NCBI GenBank assembly: GCA_002336245.1
Contig: DDDG01000029.1
Coordinates: forward strand, 1-64,000
Length of the DNA: 64,000 nt
Source: Flavobacteriales bacterium UBA1986
GTDB taxonomy: Bacteria > Bacteroidota > Bacteroidia > Flavobacteriales_G > Salibacteraceae
Direction of reading: 5' to 3'
Shown: one piece after another, positions 9,339 through 17,829 of the stretch
How the letters are laid out: every line of letters begins with the position of its first letter
Position numbering within the stretch: position 1 is the stretch's first letter
Program-made: the position numbers and the translations under genes
Notes under the pieces: model-generated
Databases searched by the model: none
Told to the model about the DNA's origin: nothing
The model's input: the letters and a program-made list of their open reading frames with translations, nothing else

Positions 9339-10706
9339 ATGGAATTAGTGGTGTGTATTATTGACGACGATGCTTTCTACGCAAAAGCTCTAAAGCACAA
9401 CATCGAACGCAATCCTGACTACAAAAGTTTTGTATTCGATTCGGCGCAAGAATTTTTCAATCAAGACCTTGTCGTTCCCGACGCTATTACTCTCGACTTC
9501 AACATACCAAATGAGGACTGCGAACTAACCTTAACTCAGTCCATCAAACGTTGGCCCGACACACCAGTGTTGGTTATTTCTGCTCAAGAAAATATATCTA
9601 CCGCGGTGAACCTTCTTCAAAAGGGAGCGTACGATTATTTGGAGAAGAACTCAGAGGTTCACAACAGGCTCTTAAACAACCTCAAGAATATTGAGAAAAG
9701 TGTTGATTTGAATAGAAAGGTGAAAAGCCTTCAGAAGACCATCGAACGGAAATTCAATTTTAAGAAAAGTATAAAGGGAAGCAGTCCAAAGCTTCAAAAG
9801 GTTTTTGAGCGAATGAACAAGGCCATTCAGACCAACATTACAGTTTCTATATATGGAGAAACTGGAACGGGAAAAGAGTTGGTGGCAAAAGCAATTCATT
9901 ACAACTCCAATCGTTCAAAACACCCAATGGTGAGCTTAAACGTGGCCGCCATTCCAAACGAACTGCTGGAAAGTGAACTTTTTGGTCACGAAAAGGGTGC
10001 TTATACGGGCGCATACGCGAGCCGAAAGGGCAGACTCGAAGAAGCAAATGGTGGGAGTATTTTTCTTGACGAGATTGCTGAGATGAACCTAGCAACTCAA
10101 GCTAAATTGTTGAGAGTTTTGCAGGAAAGAGAAATCACCCCTTTGGGAGGAAACCGAAGTGTAAAGCTCGACGTTCGGATTCTTGTCGCAACCCATAAAG
10201 ACCTGGCCTCTGAAGTTGAAAAAGGAAACTTCCGACAAGACTTGTATTATCGCCTTTTGGGTTTACCAATTCATTTGCCTCCTCTGCGCGAACGCCCAAG
10301 TGATATTTTGATTCTTTCAAGATTCTTCATGGATGAATTCTGTAAGGAAAATGGATTGGATCGAATAAAGCTCAGCGAAGAATCAAAGATGAAGTTGGTG
10401 TCTTACACATATCCAGGAAACGTGCGTGAGTTGAAGGCCATTGTTGAATTGGCCATAGTCATGTCTGATGGCGCTATGATTGAGGCCAATGATATTTCGT
10501 ATGTATCTACCCAAAATGCAAAGGCCTTCATCAATGAGGAAAAGAGTTTGCGGGCCTTCAATATGGAAATCATCCGCCATTTTCTTGATAAATATGACGG
10601 AGATGTTATCCTTGTTGCGAACAAATTAGGAATCGGTAAGTCTACAATCTACCGAATGTTGAAAGAAGAAAAAATGAGCCTCCATGGAGAAGCGTTACAA
10701 TCTTGA
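9339..10706 (+). CDS. Sigma-54-dependent response regulator (NtrC family)
   Basis: Transcription activator of 455 residues that remodels sigma-54 RNA polymerase. Residues 1-120 are a receiver domain with the acidic pair at D9-D11, phospho-acceptor D53 and the late Lys in YLEKNS. Residues about 140-380 are the AAA+ core: Walker A GETGTGKE at 173-180, the sigma-54 contact loop GAYTGA at 220-225 (Tyr replaces the usual Phe, a known variant), Walker B in GSIFLDEIAEM, and the VRELK sensor motif. The C-terminus is a Fis-type helix-turn-helix (LGIGKSTIYRMLKEE). It overlaps the following Hpt gene by 23 nt, implying translational coupling and a shared phosphorelay. No histidine kinase is nearby. Confidence 0.93.
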   Translation: MELVVCIIDDDAFYAKALKHNIERNPDYKSFVFDSAQEFFNQDLVVPDAITLDFNIPNEDCELTLTQSIKRWPDTPVLVISAQENISTAVNLLQKGAYDYLEKNSEVHNRLLNNLKNIEKSVDLNRKVKSLQKTIERKFNFKKSIKGSSPKLQKVFERMNKAIQTNITVSIYGETGTGKELVAKAIHYNSNRSKHPMVSLNVAAIPNELLESELFGHEKGAYTGAYASRKGRLEEANGGSIFLDEIAEMNLATQAKLLRVLQEREITPLGGNRSVKLDVRILVATHKDLASEVEKGNFRQDLYYRLLGLPIHLPPLRERPSDILILSRFFMDEFCKENGLDRIKLSEESKMKLVSYTYPGNVRELKAIVELAIVMSDGAMIEANDISYVSTQNAKAFINEEKSLRAFNMEIIRHFLDKYDGDVILVANKLGIGKSTIYRMLKEEKMSLHGEALQS

Positions 10707-11022
10707 AAAGTTAGAAAGTCTCTCTGGAGGCGACGCCAATTTCATCAAACAAATGGTGGAGTTGTTCTTGAATGAAAGTGAATCAAATTGCGTTCGATTC
10801 GAGGAATACCAAAAGACGAATGACTACGATGCAATGCGTGCACTGGCACATAAAATAAAACCGACCATCGATTTGATGGGACTTCATCCAACCCTCGAAG
10901 AAGTGAGCCAGCTTAAAGATGCCGCCGAAGAAGGGACGGATTTAGAAAGAATATCGGATTTGGTAGGGAGAGTAAACCAAGGAATTCGCGGTGCAACTGA
11001 AGATCTTAAGAGGGACTTTTAA
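10684..11022 (+). CDS. Hpt-domain phosphotransfer protein
   Basis: Histidine phosphotransfer protein of 112 residues made of a single helical Hpt bundle. The phosphorylatable residue is most likely His56 in LAHKIKP, matching the Hpt A-H-x-(L/I)-K pattern, followed by a helix with the M-G seen after it in the family. The start ATG lies inside the 3' end of the response regulator gene (23-nt overlap, different frame), so the pair is almost certainly co-translated. The likely role is to carry phosphate to or from the receiver domain of that regulator. The partner hybrid kinase is not in this window. Its 3' end overlaps the convergent flippase-like gene by 17 nt. Confidence 0.85.
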   Translation: MEKRYNLEKLESLSGGDANFIKQMVELFLNESESNCVRFEEYQKTNDYDAMRALAHKIKPTIDLMGLHPTLEEVSQLKDAAEEGTDLERISDLVGRVNQGIRGATEDLKRDF

Positions 11023-12085
11023 AAGTGATCAACGGCCTCTTGAGGTAGACCTTTCGAATCCATCTCGGCAATATAATTACGCCTAGAAAGAGGTAGGGGT
11101 AGTAAGTGAATATTCTCCATAAAAGAGCTAGAGTTCCGGCCATCCCCAGAGGAATAAAGCTTGCCAAAAACCCCTGAAAAGCAATTTCAGCGATGCCGGC
11201 TCCTCCGGGAGTTGGACTAATGAGCATGATGACCCACATGACCAATTGTCGAGCGTACACAAGCATATGATCTGAAAAGATGATTGGCGCGAGGGCCATA
11301 ATCAGGCAATTCACTACCCAAAATCTGGCGGTCCAAGAAAAGAAAGTAGCAGAAAAGGCAGTGAGCCAAAATGAAAAGGGTTTCCCCTTCAGTTCTTTGC
11401 TGCTAATTACAATGTCGTCGCCCGTTTCAACAAAGGACGTTTCCCATTTTTTGAATATACGCCAGGAGCCCATGGTTCTTAGTAAACTCCGAAGGGCTCC
11501 AGGAAAGAGGAAGATGCTCAAAATAATAAGGGTCGTAAGGCTAACTATAAAACCATAGCCCAAATAGAAGATTGTCTCTGCATTGACAGCATCGCCTAAA
11601 TAGTCGCGGGCTTCTTGAGGGAATAAATCTGATTGCGCTACAAAGGCAAATACGATTGGAACCATGAGAATGTAAAAAAGCTCGTCCAAGAACGCCGTTA
11701 CCATTACAACGGCAGTGCTCTTTCCAAGTTTAACCCCCTCTTTATTCACAATGAAAACTGCCACACCCGAACCCCCAACAACCGAAGGACTAATGGCCGA
11801 GGAAAATTCCCAAAGCATAATCACATCAAATGAATTTCGCCATGAAATGGCTTTGTCCGTAAGATGGCGAATGCGATACATGTATCCAAAGTCGCGCGTT
11901 GCAACCATAACCAAGGACATAAAAATCCAAAATACGGTGTTCAACCCCCATTCGACTTGGACGAAGGATTCGAGGTCAAATTCAGTGTAGAGCAGCCATC
12001 CAGCAACCAACAATCCCAAACCAATTGGTATGAAGATTTTGGAGGGGCTTAAAAGCTGACGAATTGGACTGTTTTTCTTGGCCAT
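11006..12085 (-). CDS. Lysylphosphatidylglycerol synthase TM-region / UPF0104-type flippase-like membrane protein
   Basis: Integral membrane protein of 359 residues with about eight hydrophobic helices. It resembles the MprF/AglD transmembrane-region family (PF03706): an early Arg-Asp pair in VATRDFGYMYRIRHL, the SPSVVGGSG loop, the LDELFY segment and the SPTPGGAGIAE motif. In this family the region moves or accommodates lipids; no soluble synthase domain is present here, so a flippase or carrier role is only an inference. It is divergent from the ArsC-like gene, with the two starts 40 nt apart, and convergent with the Hpt gene (17-nt overlap). Confidence 0.8.
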   Translation of the reverse strand: MAKKNSPIRQLLSPSKIFIPIGLGLLVAGWLLYTEFDLESFVQVEWGLNTVFWIFMSLVMVATRDFGYMYRIRHLTDKAISWRNSFDVIMLWEFSSAISPSVVGGSGVAVFIVNKEGVKLGKSTAVVMVTAFLDELFYILMVPIVFAFVAQSDLFPQEARDYLGDAVNAETIFYLGYGFIVSLTTLIILSIFLFPGALRSLLRTMGSWRIFKKWETSFVETGDDIVISSKELKGKPFSFWLTAFSATFFSWTARFWVVNCLIMALAPIIFSDHMLVYARQLVMWVIMLISPTPGGAGIAEIAFQGFLASFIPLGMAGTLALLWRIFTYYPYLFLGVIILPRWIRKVYLKRPLITFKSPS

Positions 12086-12101
12086 CGAGTTTTCAGAAAC
12101 C

Positions 12102-12109
12102 TACTTTTG
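12102..12109 (+). promoter_or_regulatory. Bacteroidota promoter element TACTTTTG for the ArsC-like gene
   Basis: Perfect TANNTTTG match with a TTG 21 nt upstream (12078-12080) as a possible -33 element. It ends 16 nt before the ATG at 12126 and so excludes the longer reading from 12078. Confidence 0.6.
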
Positions 12110-12125
12110 TTTGAAGAGTAAACAG

Positions 12126-12482
12126 ATGCAAAAGAAGATTTATCATCTATCGACGTGTTCCACTTGCAAGCGCATCATTAAGGAGCTTGAACTGCCTGAA
12201 AGCTTTGAGTTCCAGGACATCAAAACTATCAAAATTTCCGAGGAAGAACTTACCGATCTATGTATGTTGGCGGGGAGTTATGAGGCTATGTTTAGCCGAC
12301 GATCGCGTTCCTACAAAGCCCTGGGTTTGAAGGATGTTGATTTAGCGGAATTGGATATGCGAGATTTGATTTTGAAGGATTACACCTTTCTTAAGAGACC
12401 AGTGATTCGAATGGGGAATGGGATTTTTATTGGCAATTCTCCGAAAGAGATTGAACGCCTTAAAGGAAGACTAAAAGCGTGA
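12126..12482 (+). CDS. ArsC/Spx-family thioredoxin-fold protein
   Basis: Small cytoplasmic protein of 118 residues of the arsenate reductase (ArsC)/Spx/YffB superfamily. A thioredoxin-like fold begins with the IYHLSTCSTCKRII segment (C11 and C14, a CxxC), followed by the F-LKRPVIR block that holds the family's conserved basic residue and cis-Pro. In true ArsC the first Cys attacks arsenate; in Spx the CxxC is a redox switch. Nothing nearby (no arsR, arsB) points to arsenic resistance, so substrate is left open. The ATG at 12126 is chosen over the in-frame ATG at 12078 because the promoter lies between them and homologues begin at this strand. It overlaps the DMT gene by 4 nt. Confidence 0.82.
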   Translation: MQKKIYHLSTCSTCKRIIKELELPESFEFQDIKTIKISEEELTDLCMLAGSYEAMFSRRSRSYKALGLKDVDLAELDMRDLILKDYTFLKRPVIRMGNGIFIGNSPKEIERLKGRLKA

Positions 12483-13381
12483 ATTCATCCCTCCTTCGCG
12501 CTCACCTCGCACTTTTCGCCGTCGCCATCATCTATGGTCTGAATTACTCCTTTGCCAAGGATGTATTGAACGGCTACATCCAACCTCTTGGTTTCATTTT
12601 ACTGCGTGTTTTGGGGGCTGGTTTTCTCTTTTGGATAATCTCTTTTTTCGTAGATCGAGGAGTTCCAAAGAAAAGAGACCTTGGCAGATTCGCCCTGTGC
12701 GGGGTTTTTGGAGTGGCCATGAACCAAATGTTCTTCTTCAGCGGATTGAGCCTCACGACTCCAATCAATGCATCCATCATTATGACCACCAACCCAATAT
12801 TGGTCATGATTGTTGCGGCATTCTTGATTCGGGAAAGAATAACTCCAATGAAGTTGGCGGGAATTGTACTCGGCTTTGCGGGTGCCGTTTGGCTCATGCT
12901 TGGAAACGCTCAAAACGGATTTGGCTTTGAAGGAAGTTTAGGCGATTTGTTCATTCTCATCAATGCCATGAGTTATGGAATCTACTTGGTTCTCGTAAAA
13001 CCTCTCATGCTTCGGTACAGTCCGCTTACAGTCATTCGCTGGGTTTTCACATTTGGCCTGCTCTATGTTTTGCCCTTAGGTTTTAGTCAGTTTCAGGAAA
13101 TTGAATTTGAGGGATTCAGTCAACAGATATGGCTAGAGGTCCTTTTCGTGATCATCTTCACAACCTTCTTAACTTACTTGCTAAATGTGTATGCCTTGAA
13201 GAAAGTTTCGCCGACCGTTGTGAGTTTCTACATTTACCTGCAGCCTCTCATAGCTTCGATGGCAGCCATTTTAATGGGACAAGACGACATTACCTTGGTA
13301 AAGGTGCTCTCAACCTTGCTCATATTTGTAGGAGTCTACCTTGTTGGGGCAGAAAAGCTCTTCAATCGAAGAAAAGCCTAA
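12479..13381 (+). CDS. DMT-superfamily transporter (EamA type)
   Basis: Inner-membrane transporter of 300 residues with ten predicted helices arranged as two EamA repeats (about 10-140 and 150-292). The family signature of small residues at helix ends is visible, as in the P-x-NASIIMTTNPI region and the late SFYIYLQPLIA segment. Members export metabolites or amino acids; substrate cannot be read from sequence. Start is a GTG overlapping the stop of the ArsC-like gene (GTGA), which suggests translational coupling. Confidence 0.85.
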   Translation: MNSSLLRAHLALFAVAIIYGLNYSFAKDVLNGYIQPLGFILLRVLGAGFLFWIISFFVDRGVPKKRDLGRFALCGVFGVAMNQMFFFSGLSLTTPINASIIMTTNPILVMIVAAFLIRERITPMKLAGIVLGFAGAVWLMLGNAQNGFGFEGSLGDLFILINAMSYGIYLVLVKPLMLRYSPLTVIRWVFTFGLLYVLPLGFSQFQEIEFEGFSQQIWLEVLFVIIFTTFLTYLLNVYALKKVSPTVVSFYIYLQPLIASMAAILMGQDDITLVKVLSTLLIFVGVYLVGAEKLFNRRKA

Positions 13382-13414
13382 TCTTTGGCTACTTATAAAA
13401 CCTAAGGACAAAAT

Positions 13415-14287
13415 ATGATCCTATCAATGACGGGCTTTGGAAAAGCTCAGAATCAATTTAAGTGGGGCAATGTGGTTGTAGAAGTGCGATCCATTAATTC
13501 TAGAAGCCTCGATTTTAAAATGCGTTGTCCTTCCAGGTACAGTGGATACGAAGCAGAGATAAAAACTTTGGCTAGTAAGGTTCTCCTTCGCGGAAAGGTA
13601 GACCTGCAGTTGAATGTTGATCGCGGAGCTGGCGAAAGCACATCGACCATCGACATCGGTTTGGCAAAATCTTATTTCAAGCAAGTGTCGAATCTCGCAG
13701 AGGAATTGAACCTCAAAACTGAGGGAATGTTGCAAACAGTGCTGCGCATGCCGGAAGTGGTTCGAACCAAAGAAGGAGAAATTGATGAAACGGAGTGGGA
13801 AGAAGTTCACGCTGTCATCCACGAAGCCCTCACAAACGCGGTCGATTTCAGAGCCAATGAAGGCGAGAATTTGCGTCAAGATTTATTGAACTCTCTAGCC
13901 GAGCTGAGAAGATACCTTCAGGAAATTGAACTCCTAGCTCCAGAGCGCATCGAAACGAGAAGAAGAGATCTAAAGAAAAAGTTGGAGGATGCCCAGATGA
14001 CGGCAGAAATCGATGTTGGAAGGTTTGAGCAAGAGATGCTGTATTTCATTGAAAAGTTAGACATCAATGAAGAGGTTGTTCGACTCAAGAGTCACTGCGA
14101 TTACTTTGAGGAAATTGTAAACTCCAACTCTTCTCAAGGAAAGAAATTGGGTTTCATCGGACAAGAAATGGGACGTGAGATCAATACAATTGGATCTAAG
14201 GCCAATCATTCTGGAATTCAGAAACACGTGGTGTGCATGAAGGATGAATTGGAAAAAATCAAAGAGCAATCACTCAACATTCTCTAA
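13415..14287 (+). CDS. yicC: YicC/YloC family endoribonuclease
   Basis: Protein of 290 residues with the YicC N-terminal domain (MILSMTGFGKA start, VEVRSINSRSLDFKMR) and the C-terminal DUF1732 region with the family end motif (QGKKLGFIGQEMGREINTIGSKAN). The family has RNA-cleaving activity and acts on small RNA turnover in E. coli; its role in Bacteroidota is not established. It is the first gene of a yicC-gmk-nadD cluster, an arrangement common in Bacteroidota. It overlaps gmk by 44 nt. Confidence 0.9.
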   Translation: MILSMTGFGKAQNQFKWGNVVVEVRSINSRSLDFKMRCPSRYSGYEAEIKTLASKVLLRGKVDLQLNVDRGAGESTSTIDIGLAKSYFKQVSNLAEELNLKTEGMLQTVLRMPEVVRTKEGEIDETEWEEVHAVIHEALTNAVDFRANEGENLRQDLLNSLAELRRYLQEIELLAPERIETRRRDLKKKLEDAQMTAEIDVGRFEQEMLYFIEKLDINEEVVRLKSHCDYFEEIVNSNSSQGKKLGFIGQEMGREINTIGSKANHSGIQKHVVCMKDELEKIKEQSLNIL

Positions 14288-14861
14288 AATCGAACATCGA
14301 GGAAAAGCAATAATTGTTTCGGCTCCTTCTGGATCAGGGAAAACGACCATTGTTCGTGCTTTGATGTCGAGATTTCCAAAGCTGGCGTTCAGCATTTCGG
14401 CAACAAGCAGAGACCCAAGAGGCGAAGAAAAGAACGGAGAAGATTACTACTTCTTGGAACTCAATGAGTTTAAAAAGAGGATTGAAGCTGATGGCTTTGT
14501 CGAATGGGAAGAGGTGTATCAAAACCAGTTTTACGGCACACTTAAATCTGAAGTAGATCGCTTGTGGAGTTCTGGTTCGGTGGTCATTTTCGATGTAGAC
14601 GTTGTTGGCGGGCAGAACCTAAAACAGAAGTTAGGAGCACAGGCCTTATCTATTTTCGTCTCGCCGCCCAGCATTGAAGAACTCGAAAAGCGCCTTCGTG
14701 GAAGGGGAACAGAAGATGAAGAGAAGGTTCAAATGCGTTTAAAGAAGGCAGCCCAAGAAATGGATACGGCCAAGAAGTTCGATTTTACCTTGGTAAACGA
14801 CGACTTAGAGCAAGCCATTGAAGAAGGTAAAAAGATCGTTTCAAAATTCATCGAATCGTGA
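14244..14861 (+). CDS. gmk: Guanylate kinase
   Basis: Phosphorylates GMP to GDP with ATP, an essential cytoplasmic step of purine nucleotide metabolism. 205 residues with P-loop APSGSGKTT at about 27-35, the GMP-binding SATSRDPRGEEKNGEDYYF segment and the lid region (RLRGRGTEDEEKVQMRL). The only standard start in frame is the ATG at 14244, inside yicC, giving about 20 residues ahead of the usual N-terminus; a later non-standard start cannot be excluded. It shares a 4-nt overlap (GTGA) with nadD. Confidence 0.93.
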   Translation: MNWKKSKSNHSTFSKIEHRGKAIIVSAPSGSGKTTIVRALMSRFPKLAFSISATSRDPRGEEKNGEDYYFLELNEFKKRIEADGFVEWEEVYQNQFYGTLKSEVDRLWSSGSVVIFDVDVVGGQNLKQKLGAQALSIFVSPPSIEELEKRLRGRGTEDEEKVQMRLKKAAQEMDTAKKFDFTLVNDDLEQAIEEGKKIVSKFIES

Positions 14862-15430
14862 AAGTTGGATTGTTTTTCGGCAGCTTCAATCCCATTCACA
14901 TTGGTCACCTCATCATTGCCGACCATTTTGCTCAATATTCCGATTTAGACCAAGTATGGCTCGTGGTTAGCCCAAGGAATCCACTTAAAAGCAAGGAAAG
15001 TTTGCTCAAGGATCACCACCGTTTGGCCATGGTGCGTATTGCAGCGGCCGAGAACCCTCGATTGAAGGCAAGTGATGTTGAGTTTAAATTAGACCGCCCC
15101 AGTTATACGGTGAACACTCTGGCGCATCTGAAAGATGCCTACCCAGAACACGATTTTTGCTTGATCATGGGGGAGGACAATTTAGCGGGCCTTGCAAAGT
15201 GGAAGAACTACGAATACATTCTAGAACATCACGAGATATATGTATACCCCAGAGAGGGATCAGAGCGAAAGGAATTCCAAGGAAAGAAGATTCAAATTGT
15301 CAATGCACCCCTGATGAACGTTTCGGCCAGTGCCATTCGAAAGGCTATTCACGAAGGCAAGGATGTGAAGTATCTGCTTAGTCATGAGGTGTATTCCTAC
15401 CTAAGCGAAATGAATTTCTATAAAAAGTGA
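14858..15430 (+). CDS. nadD: Nicotinate-nucleotide adenylyltransferase
   Basis: Adenylates nicotinate mononucleotide in NAD synthesis. 190 residues with the nucleotidyltransferase GSFNPIHIGH motif at residues 8-17, the MGEDNLAGL-KWKNY region and the C-terminal SASAIRKAI signature (ISSTxIR type). Start is a GTG overlapping the gmk stop, so it is translated from the same message. Confidence 0.93.
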   Translation: MKVGLFFGSFNPIHIGHLIIADHFAQYSDLDQVWLVVSPRNPLKSKESLLKDHHRLAMVRIAAAENPRLKASDVEFKLDRPSYTVNTLAHLKDAYPEHDFCLIMGEDNLAGLAKWKNYEYILEHHEIYVYPREGSERKEFQGKKIQIVNAPLMNVSASAIRKAIHEGKDVKYLLSHEVYSYLSEMNFYKK

Positions 15431-15496
15431 CCGCTTAATCAGCTCGACTCAACCCCAGGTGAGACTTTTGCGTTTACTCTATAGACAACAAGAGCT

Positions 15497-16087
15497 ATGA
15501 TTAAGATGCAGATGTTTCCTTTAGATGTTTGCCTCCTTCCAGGAGAAAGGCTCCCCTTGCACATTTTCGAGAATCGCTACAAAGAACTAATTCAGAGCTG
15601 TCTCAACGCTGGCGAGACCTTTGGAATTCCTTTTGGCTTAGATGAGGAAACAAGGCAAATTGGCGCAGAAGTGAGAGTGAAAAAGGTCCTGAACACCAAC
15701 GAAGATGGCAGCCTCGACATCATTGTTGAATCGGTTGGTTCATTCAACATTCTAGACTATCGACCTGAAATGGATCATCAATCTTGTGATACAGCCCTGG
15801 TTGAAGAGGTGGAAATAGAACAGCTCATAAGCAGGAATTCAGGCTTGCTGAGTTTATACCTAGACTTTCGCAAGGAGTATTTTAAAGTGGACGAGTTGAA
15901 GTTGAGTTTTGAGGATCAGAACTTAATCATTATGGCCAGATCATGCGGTCTTTCAAGAAATCAGAAGATTCGTTTTTTACAAAGCGACACCAAGACCAAG
16001 GAGGCCATCCTCGTTCATCAGTTGGAGTACTTGCTTTTCATCATGGAGCAAGACAAACGAAGGGAATTTGATATTCTGTTGAATTAG
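15497..16087 (+). CDS. LON peptidase substrate-binding domain protein
   Basis: Stand-alone LON N-terminal (PUA-like) domain protein of 196 residues with no protease or ATPase part. The start matches the domain: MFPLDVCLLPGERLPLHIFENRYKEL, then the FGI(P)-type strand and the GAEVRVKKVL-x-EDGSLDI region. Such solo proteins are widespread, and their binding partner is unknown. A promoter-like GACTTTTG (one mismatch to TANNTTTG) lies at 15463-15470. The stop overlaps that of the convergent purQ by 4 nt (TTAG). Confidence 0.85.
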   Translation: MIKMQMFPLDVCLLPGERLPLHIFENRYKELIQSCLNAGETFGIPFGLDEETRQIGAEVRVKKVLNTNEDGSLDIIVESVGSFNILDYRPEMDHQSCDTALVEEVEIEQLISRNSGLLSLYLDFRKEYFKVDELKLSFEDQNLIIMARSCGLSRNQKIRFLQSDTKTKEAILVHQLEYLLFIMEQDKRREFDILLN

Positions 16088-16782
16088 ACTTGCGCGAGAG
16101 TCTCGCTAAGAATCGATTCGAAAAGAACCCTGCCATCCTCGTTGCCGAGATGAGGGTCTGCGGCCCTTTCAGGGTGAGGCATCATTCCAAAAACATTGCG
16201 AGCCTTGTTGGTGATACCGGCAATGTTGTGTGCCGATCCATTTGGGTTTACCGAGGAATTCACTTCTCCATTCTCATCGCAATACGAAAACAGAACTCGG
16301 TCTTCGTCAAGTATGGCTTTTAAAGAGTCTTCAGATGCGTGAAAACGTCCTTCAGCATGTGCGATAGGAATTCTGTAGGTTCTGTTTAAATCCATGGAAC
16401 GCGTCACCATAGAATTGTTCGTCTCAGCTTTTAACCAAACATTTTTACAAATGAATTGCTGGTTGTCGTTGTGCAATAAGGCTCCATCGAGAAGGTGAGA
16501 TTCAGCGAGGATTTGAAAGCCATTACAAACGCCCATTACGTACCCGCCCCGTTGAGCATGTGCCTGAACCTCATTCATGATTGGGCTGAAGCGTGCAATT
16601 GCTCCAGAACGTAGATAGTCGCCGTAAGAGAAACCACCTGGAAGAACTACAAAGTCGCTGCCTTGTAAGTCGTGGTCTTTATGCCAAAGTTCAACAACTT
16701 CTTGCCCCATAATGTCTCTTAAGACGTAGACCATATCTTGGTCGCAGTTGGAACCTGGAAACGTAATTACACCAAACTTCAT
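16084..16782 (-). CDS. purQ: Phosphoribosylformylglycinamidine synthase subunit I (glutaminase)
   Basis: Glutaminase subunit that supplies ammonia to PurL in the fourth step of purine synthesis. 232 residues of class I glutamine amidotransferase: FPGSNCDQDM near the N-terminus, the nucleophile Cys in GVCNGFQ, and the His/Glu pair in MMPHPERA. Many Bacteroidota carry a fused PurL instead, so a separate PurQ implies the split PurSQL form here; purL and purS are not in the window. It has its own TANNTTTG promoter and its stop overlaps the LON gene. Confidence 0.93.
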   Translation of the reverse strand: MKFGVITFPGSNCDQDMVYVLRDIMGQEVVELWHKDHDLQGSDFVVLPGGFSYGDYLRSGAIARFSPIMNEVQAHAQRGGYVMGVCNGFQILAESHLLDGALLHNDNQQFICKNVWLKAETNNSMVTRSMDLNRTYRIPIAHAEGRFHASEDSLKAILDEDRVLFSYCDENGEVNSSVNPNGSAHNIAGITNKARNVFGMMPHPERAADPHLGNEDGRVLFESILSETLAQV

Positions 16783-16798
16783 TCGAAATGCTTTGCGG

Positions 16799-16806
16799 CA
16801 AAAGTA
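16799..16806 (-). promoter_or_regulatory. Bacteroidota -7 element TACTTTTG for purQ
   Basis: Exact TANNTTTG match on the minus strand, 16 nt upstream of the purQ ATG. No convincing -33 element seen. Confidence 0.5.
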
Positions 16807-16827
16807 ATGCTTTGAAAGCCCAATGCC

Positions 16828-17742
16828 TCAGTTCAAAAAGAACAGATTATAAACAGCTATGAACATGCAGAGGAGGAGGATGAGGTCTGCATGCCAAGTC
16901 TTCTTACTCTCAATAAGCCTGTAGGAAATGAACATGATGAGAGCAGGGCCCAAAAGCACGACTTGAACAATGGAAAGCCCAGAAATTAACAGGCTATCTG
17001 TGCACGAGAAGAGAGAAGCCCAAACCACGAGGAGAACAGACTGCCGCGTTTTTAATTTGGTCCTGTTCAAACTTCGAAAGAGATGAGGGATGCTTATAAT
17101 CCATAGAAGAGCTAACAAGAAAAGACCGGCCAACTCAAAGAGTGAAAATGAGGAGGGTAGAATATTGAGTGTGAAAAAGTAGTCGGTGGAAAGATCGAAG
17201 AGAAAATGGAATTCCCAAATTAGAAACCAAGGGATTGCAATACCCGTGAGGATCATTAAGGAGTGCCGAAAGCTGAGATGTTGGAAGTTTAAAAGAGCGA
17301 TTGGGACAACTACAATGCTCGCGAGAGCTCCGGGAATAAAATAGCTCGCCAGACCAATGGCCATGGAGGCATTTAGAACCGAGCGATTGATTCGACTTAT
17401 TTCCGCCAAACTCAAACAACGATCAAGGGCATATATCAGCAGGATTCCAACCAATCCAAACTTCCAGGCCTCTGGGTGAGAAAGAAAGGGCGCGCTGCAC
17501 AAAAAGAAGATAGAAAACGGAAGATAGGTTCTAAATGGAAGGAGTCGGTGCTTGCTTAAAAGCTGTGTAAAGAGAAAAGAAATTGAGAAAAAGAGGACCA
17601 AGCTGAGGCTGTATTCAAGCCAAGTAATTTTAGGATCTGGTACAAACACCGCGCGTATGAGCAAGCCAATCAGGAGAAGAAAGTTCAGGGCAGCGGCAAG
17701 CCCTAGAGCAAAAGGACTGTTTTCTTTTAGCAGGCGATACAT
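16828..17742 (-). CDS. DUF6427-type multi-spanning membrane protein
   Basis: Uncharacterised inner-membrane protein of 304 residues with roughly nine to ten hydrophobic helices and short loops. I assign it to the Bacteroidota family DUF6427 from the N-terminal NSPFALGLA segment, overall layout and the neighbourhood next to a DUF6341 gene and purD, recalled as a recurring arrangement in flavobacteria. No catalytic motif is visible. It lies 45 nt upstream of purQ in the same direction and is divergent from DUF6341. Function unknown. Confidence 0.7.
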   Translation of the reverse strand: MYRLLKENSPFALGLAAALNFLLLIGLLIRAVFVPDPKITWLEYSLSLVLFFSISFLFTQLLSKHRLLPFRTYLPFSIFFLCSAPFLSHPEAWKFGLVGILLIYALDRCLSLAEISRINRSVLNASMAIGLASYFIPGALASIVVVPIALLNFQHLSFRHSLMILTGIAIPWFLIWEFHFLFDLSTDYFFTLNILPSSFSLFELAGLFLLALLWIISIPHLFRSLNRTKLKTRQSVLLVVWASLFSCTDSLLISGLSIVQVVLLGPALIMFISYRLIESKKTWHADLILLLCMFIAVYNLFFLN

Positions 17743-17803
17743 TGGAACAAAGAAAGGTGAACAGAATATTTCATTGTCGCAATGAATAAAATGGGGAAAA
17801 GCT

Positions 17804-17811
17804 TAATTTTG
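17804..17811 (+). promoter_or_regulatory. Bacteroidota -7 element TAATTTTG for the DUF6341 gene
   Basis: TANNTTTG match ending 18 nt before the ATG at 17830. It falls inside the longer reading that would start at 17782 and so argues for the shorter protein. Confidence 0.55.
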
Positions 17812-17829
17812 ACATTCAATATTCCTCAT

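Noticed and set aside
12126..12482. Arsenic resistance locus
   Set aside because: Only an ArsC/Spx-type fold is seen; no arsR, arsB or other arsenic gene is present.
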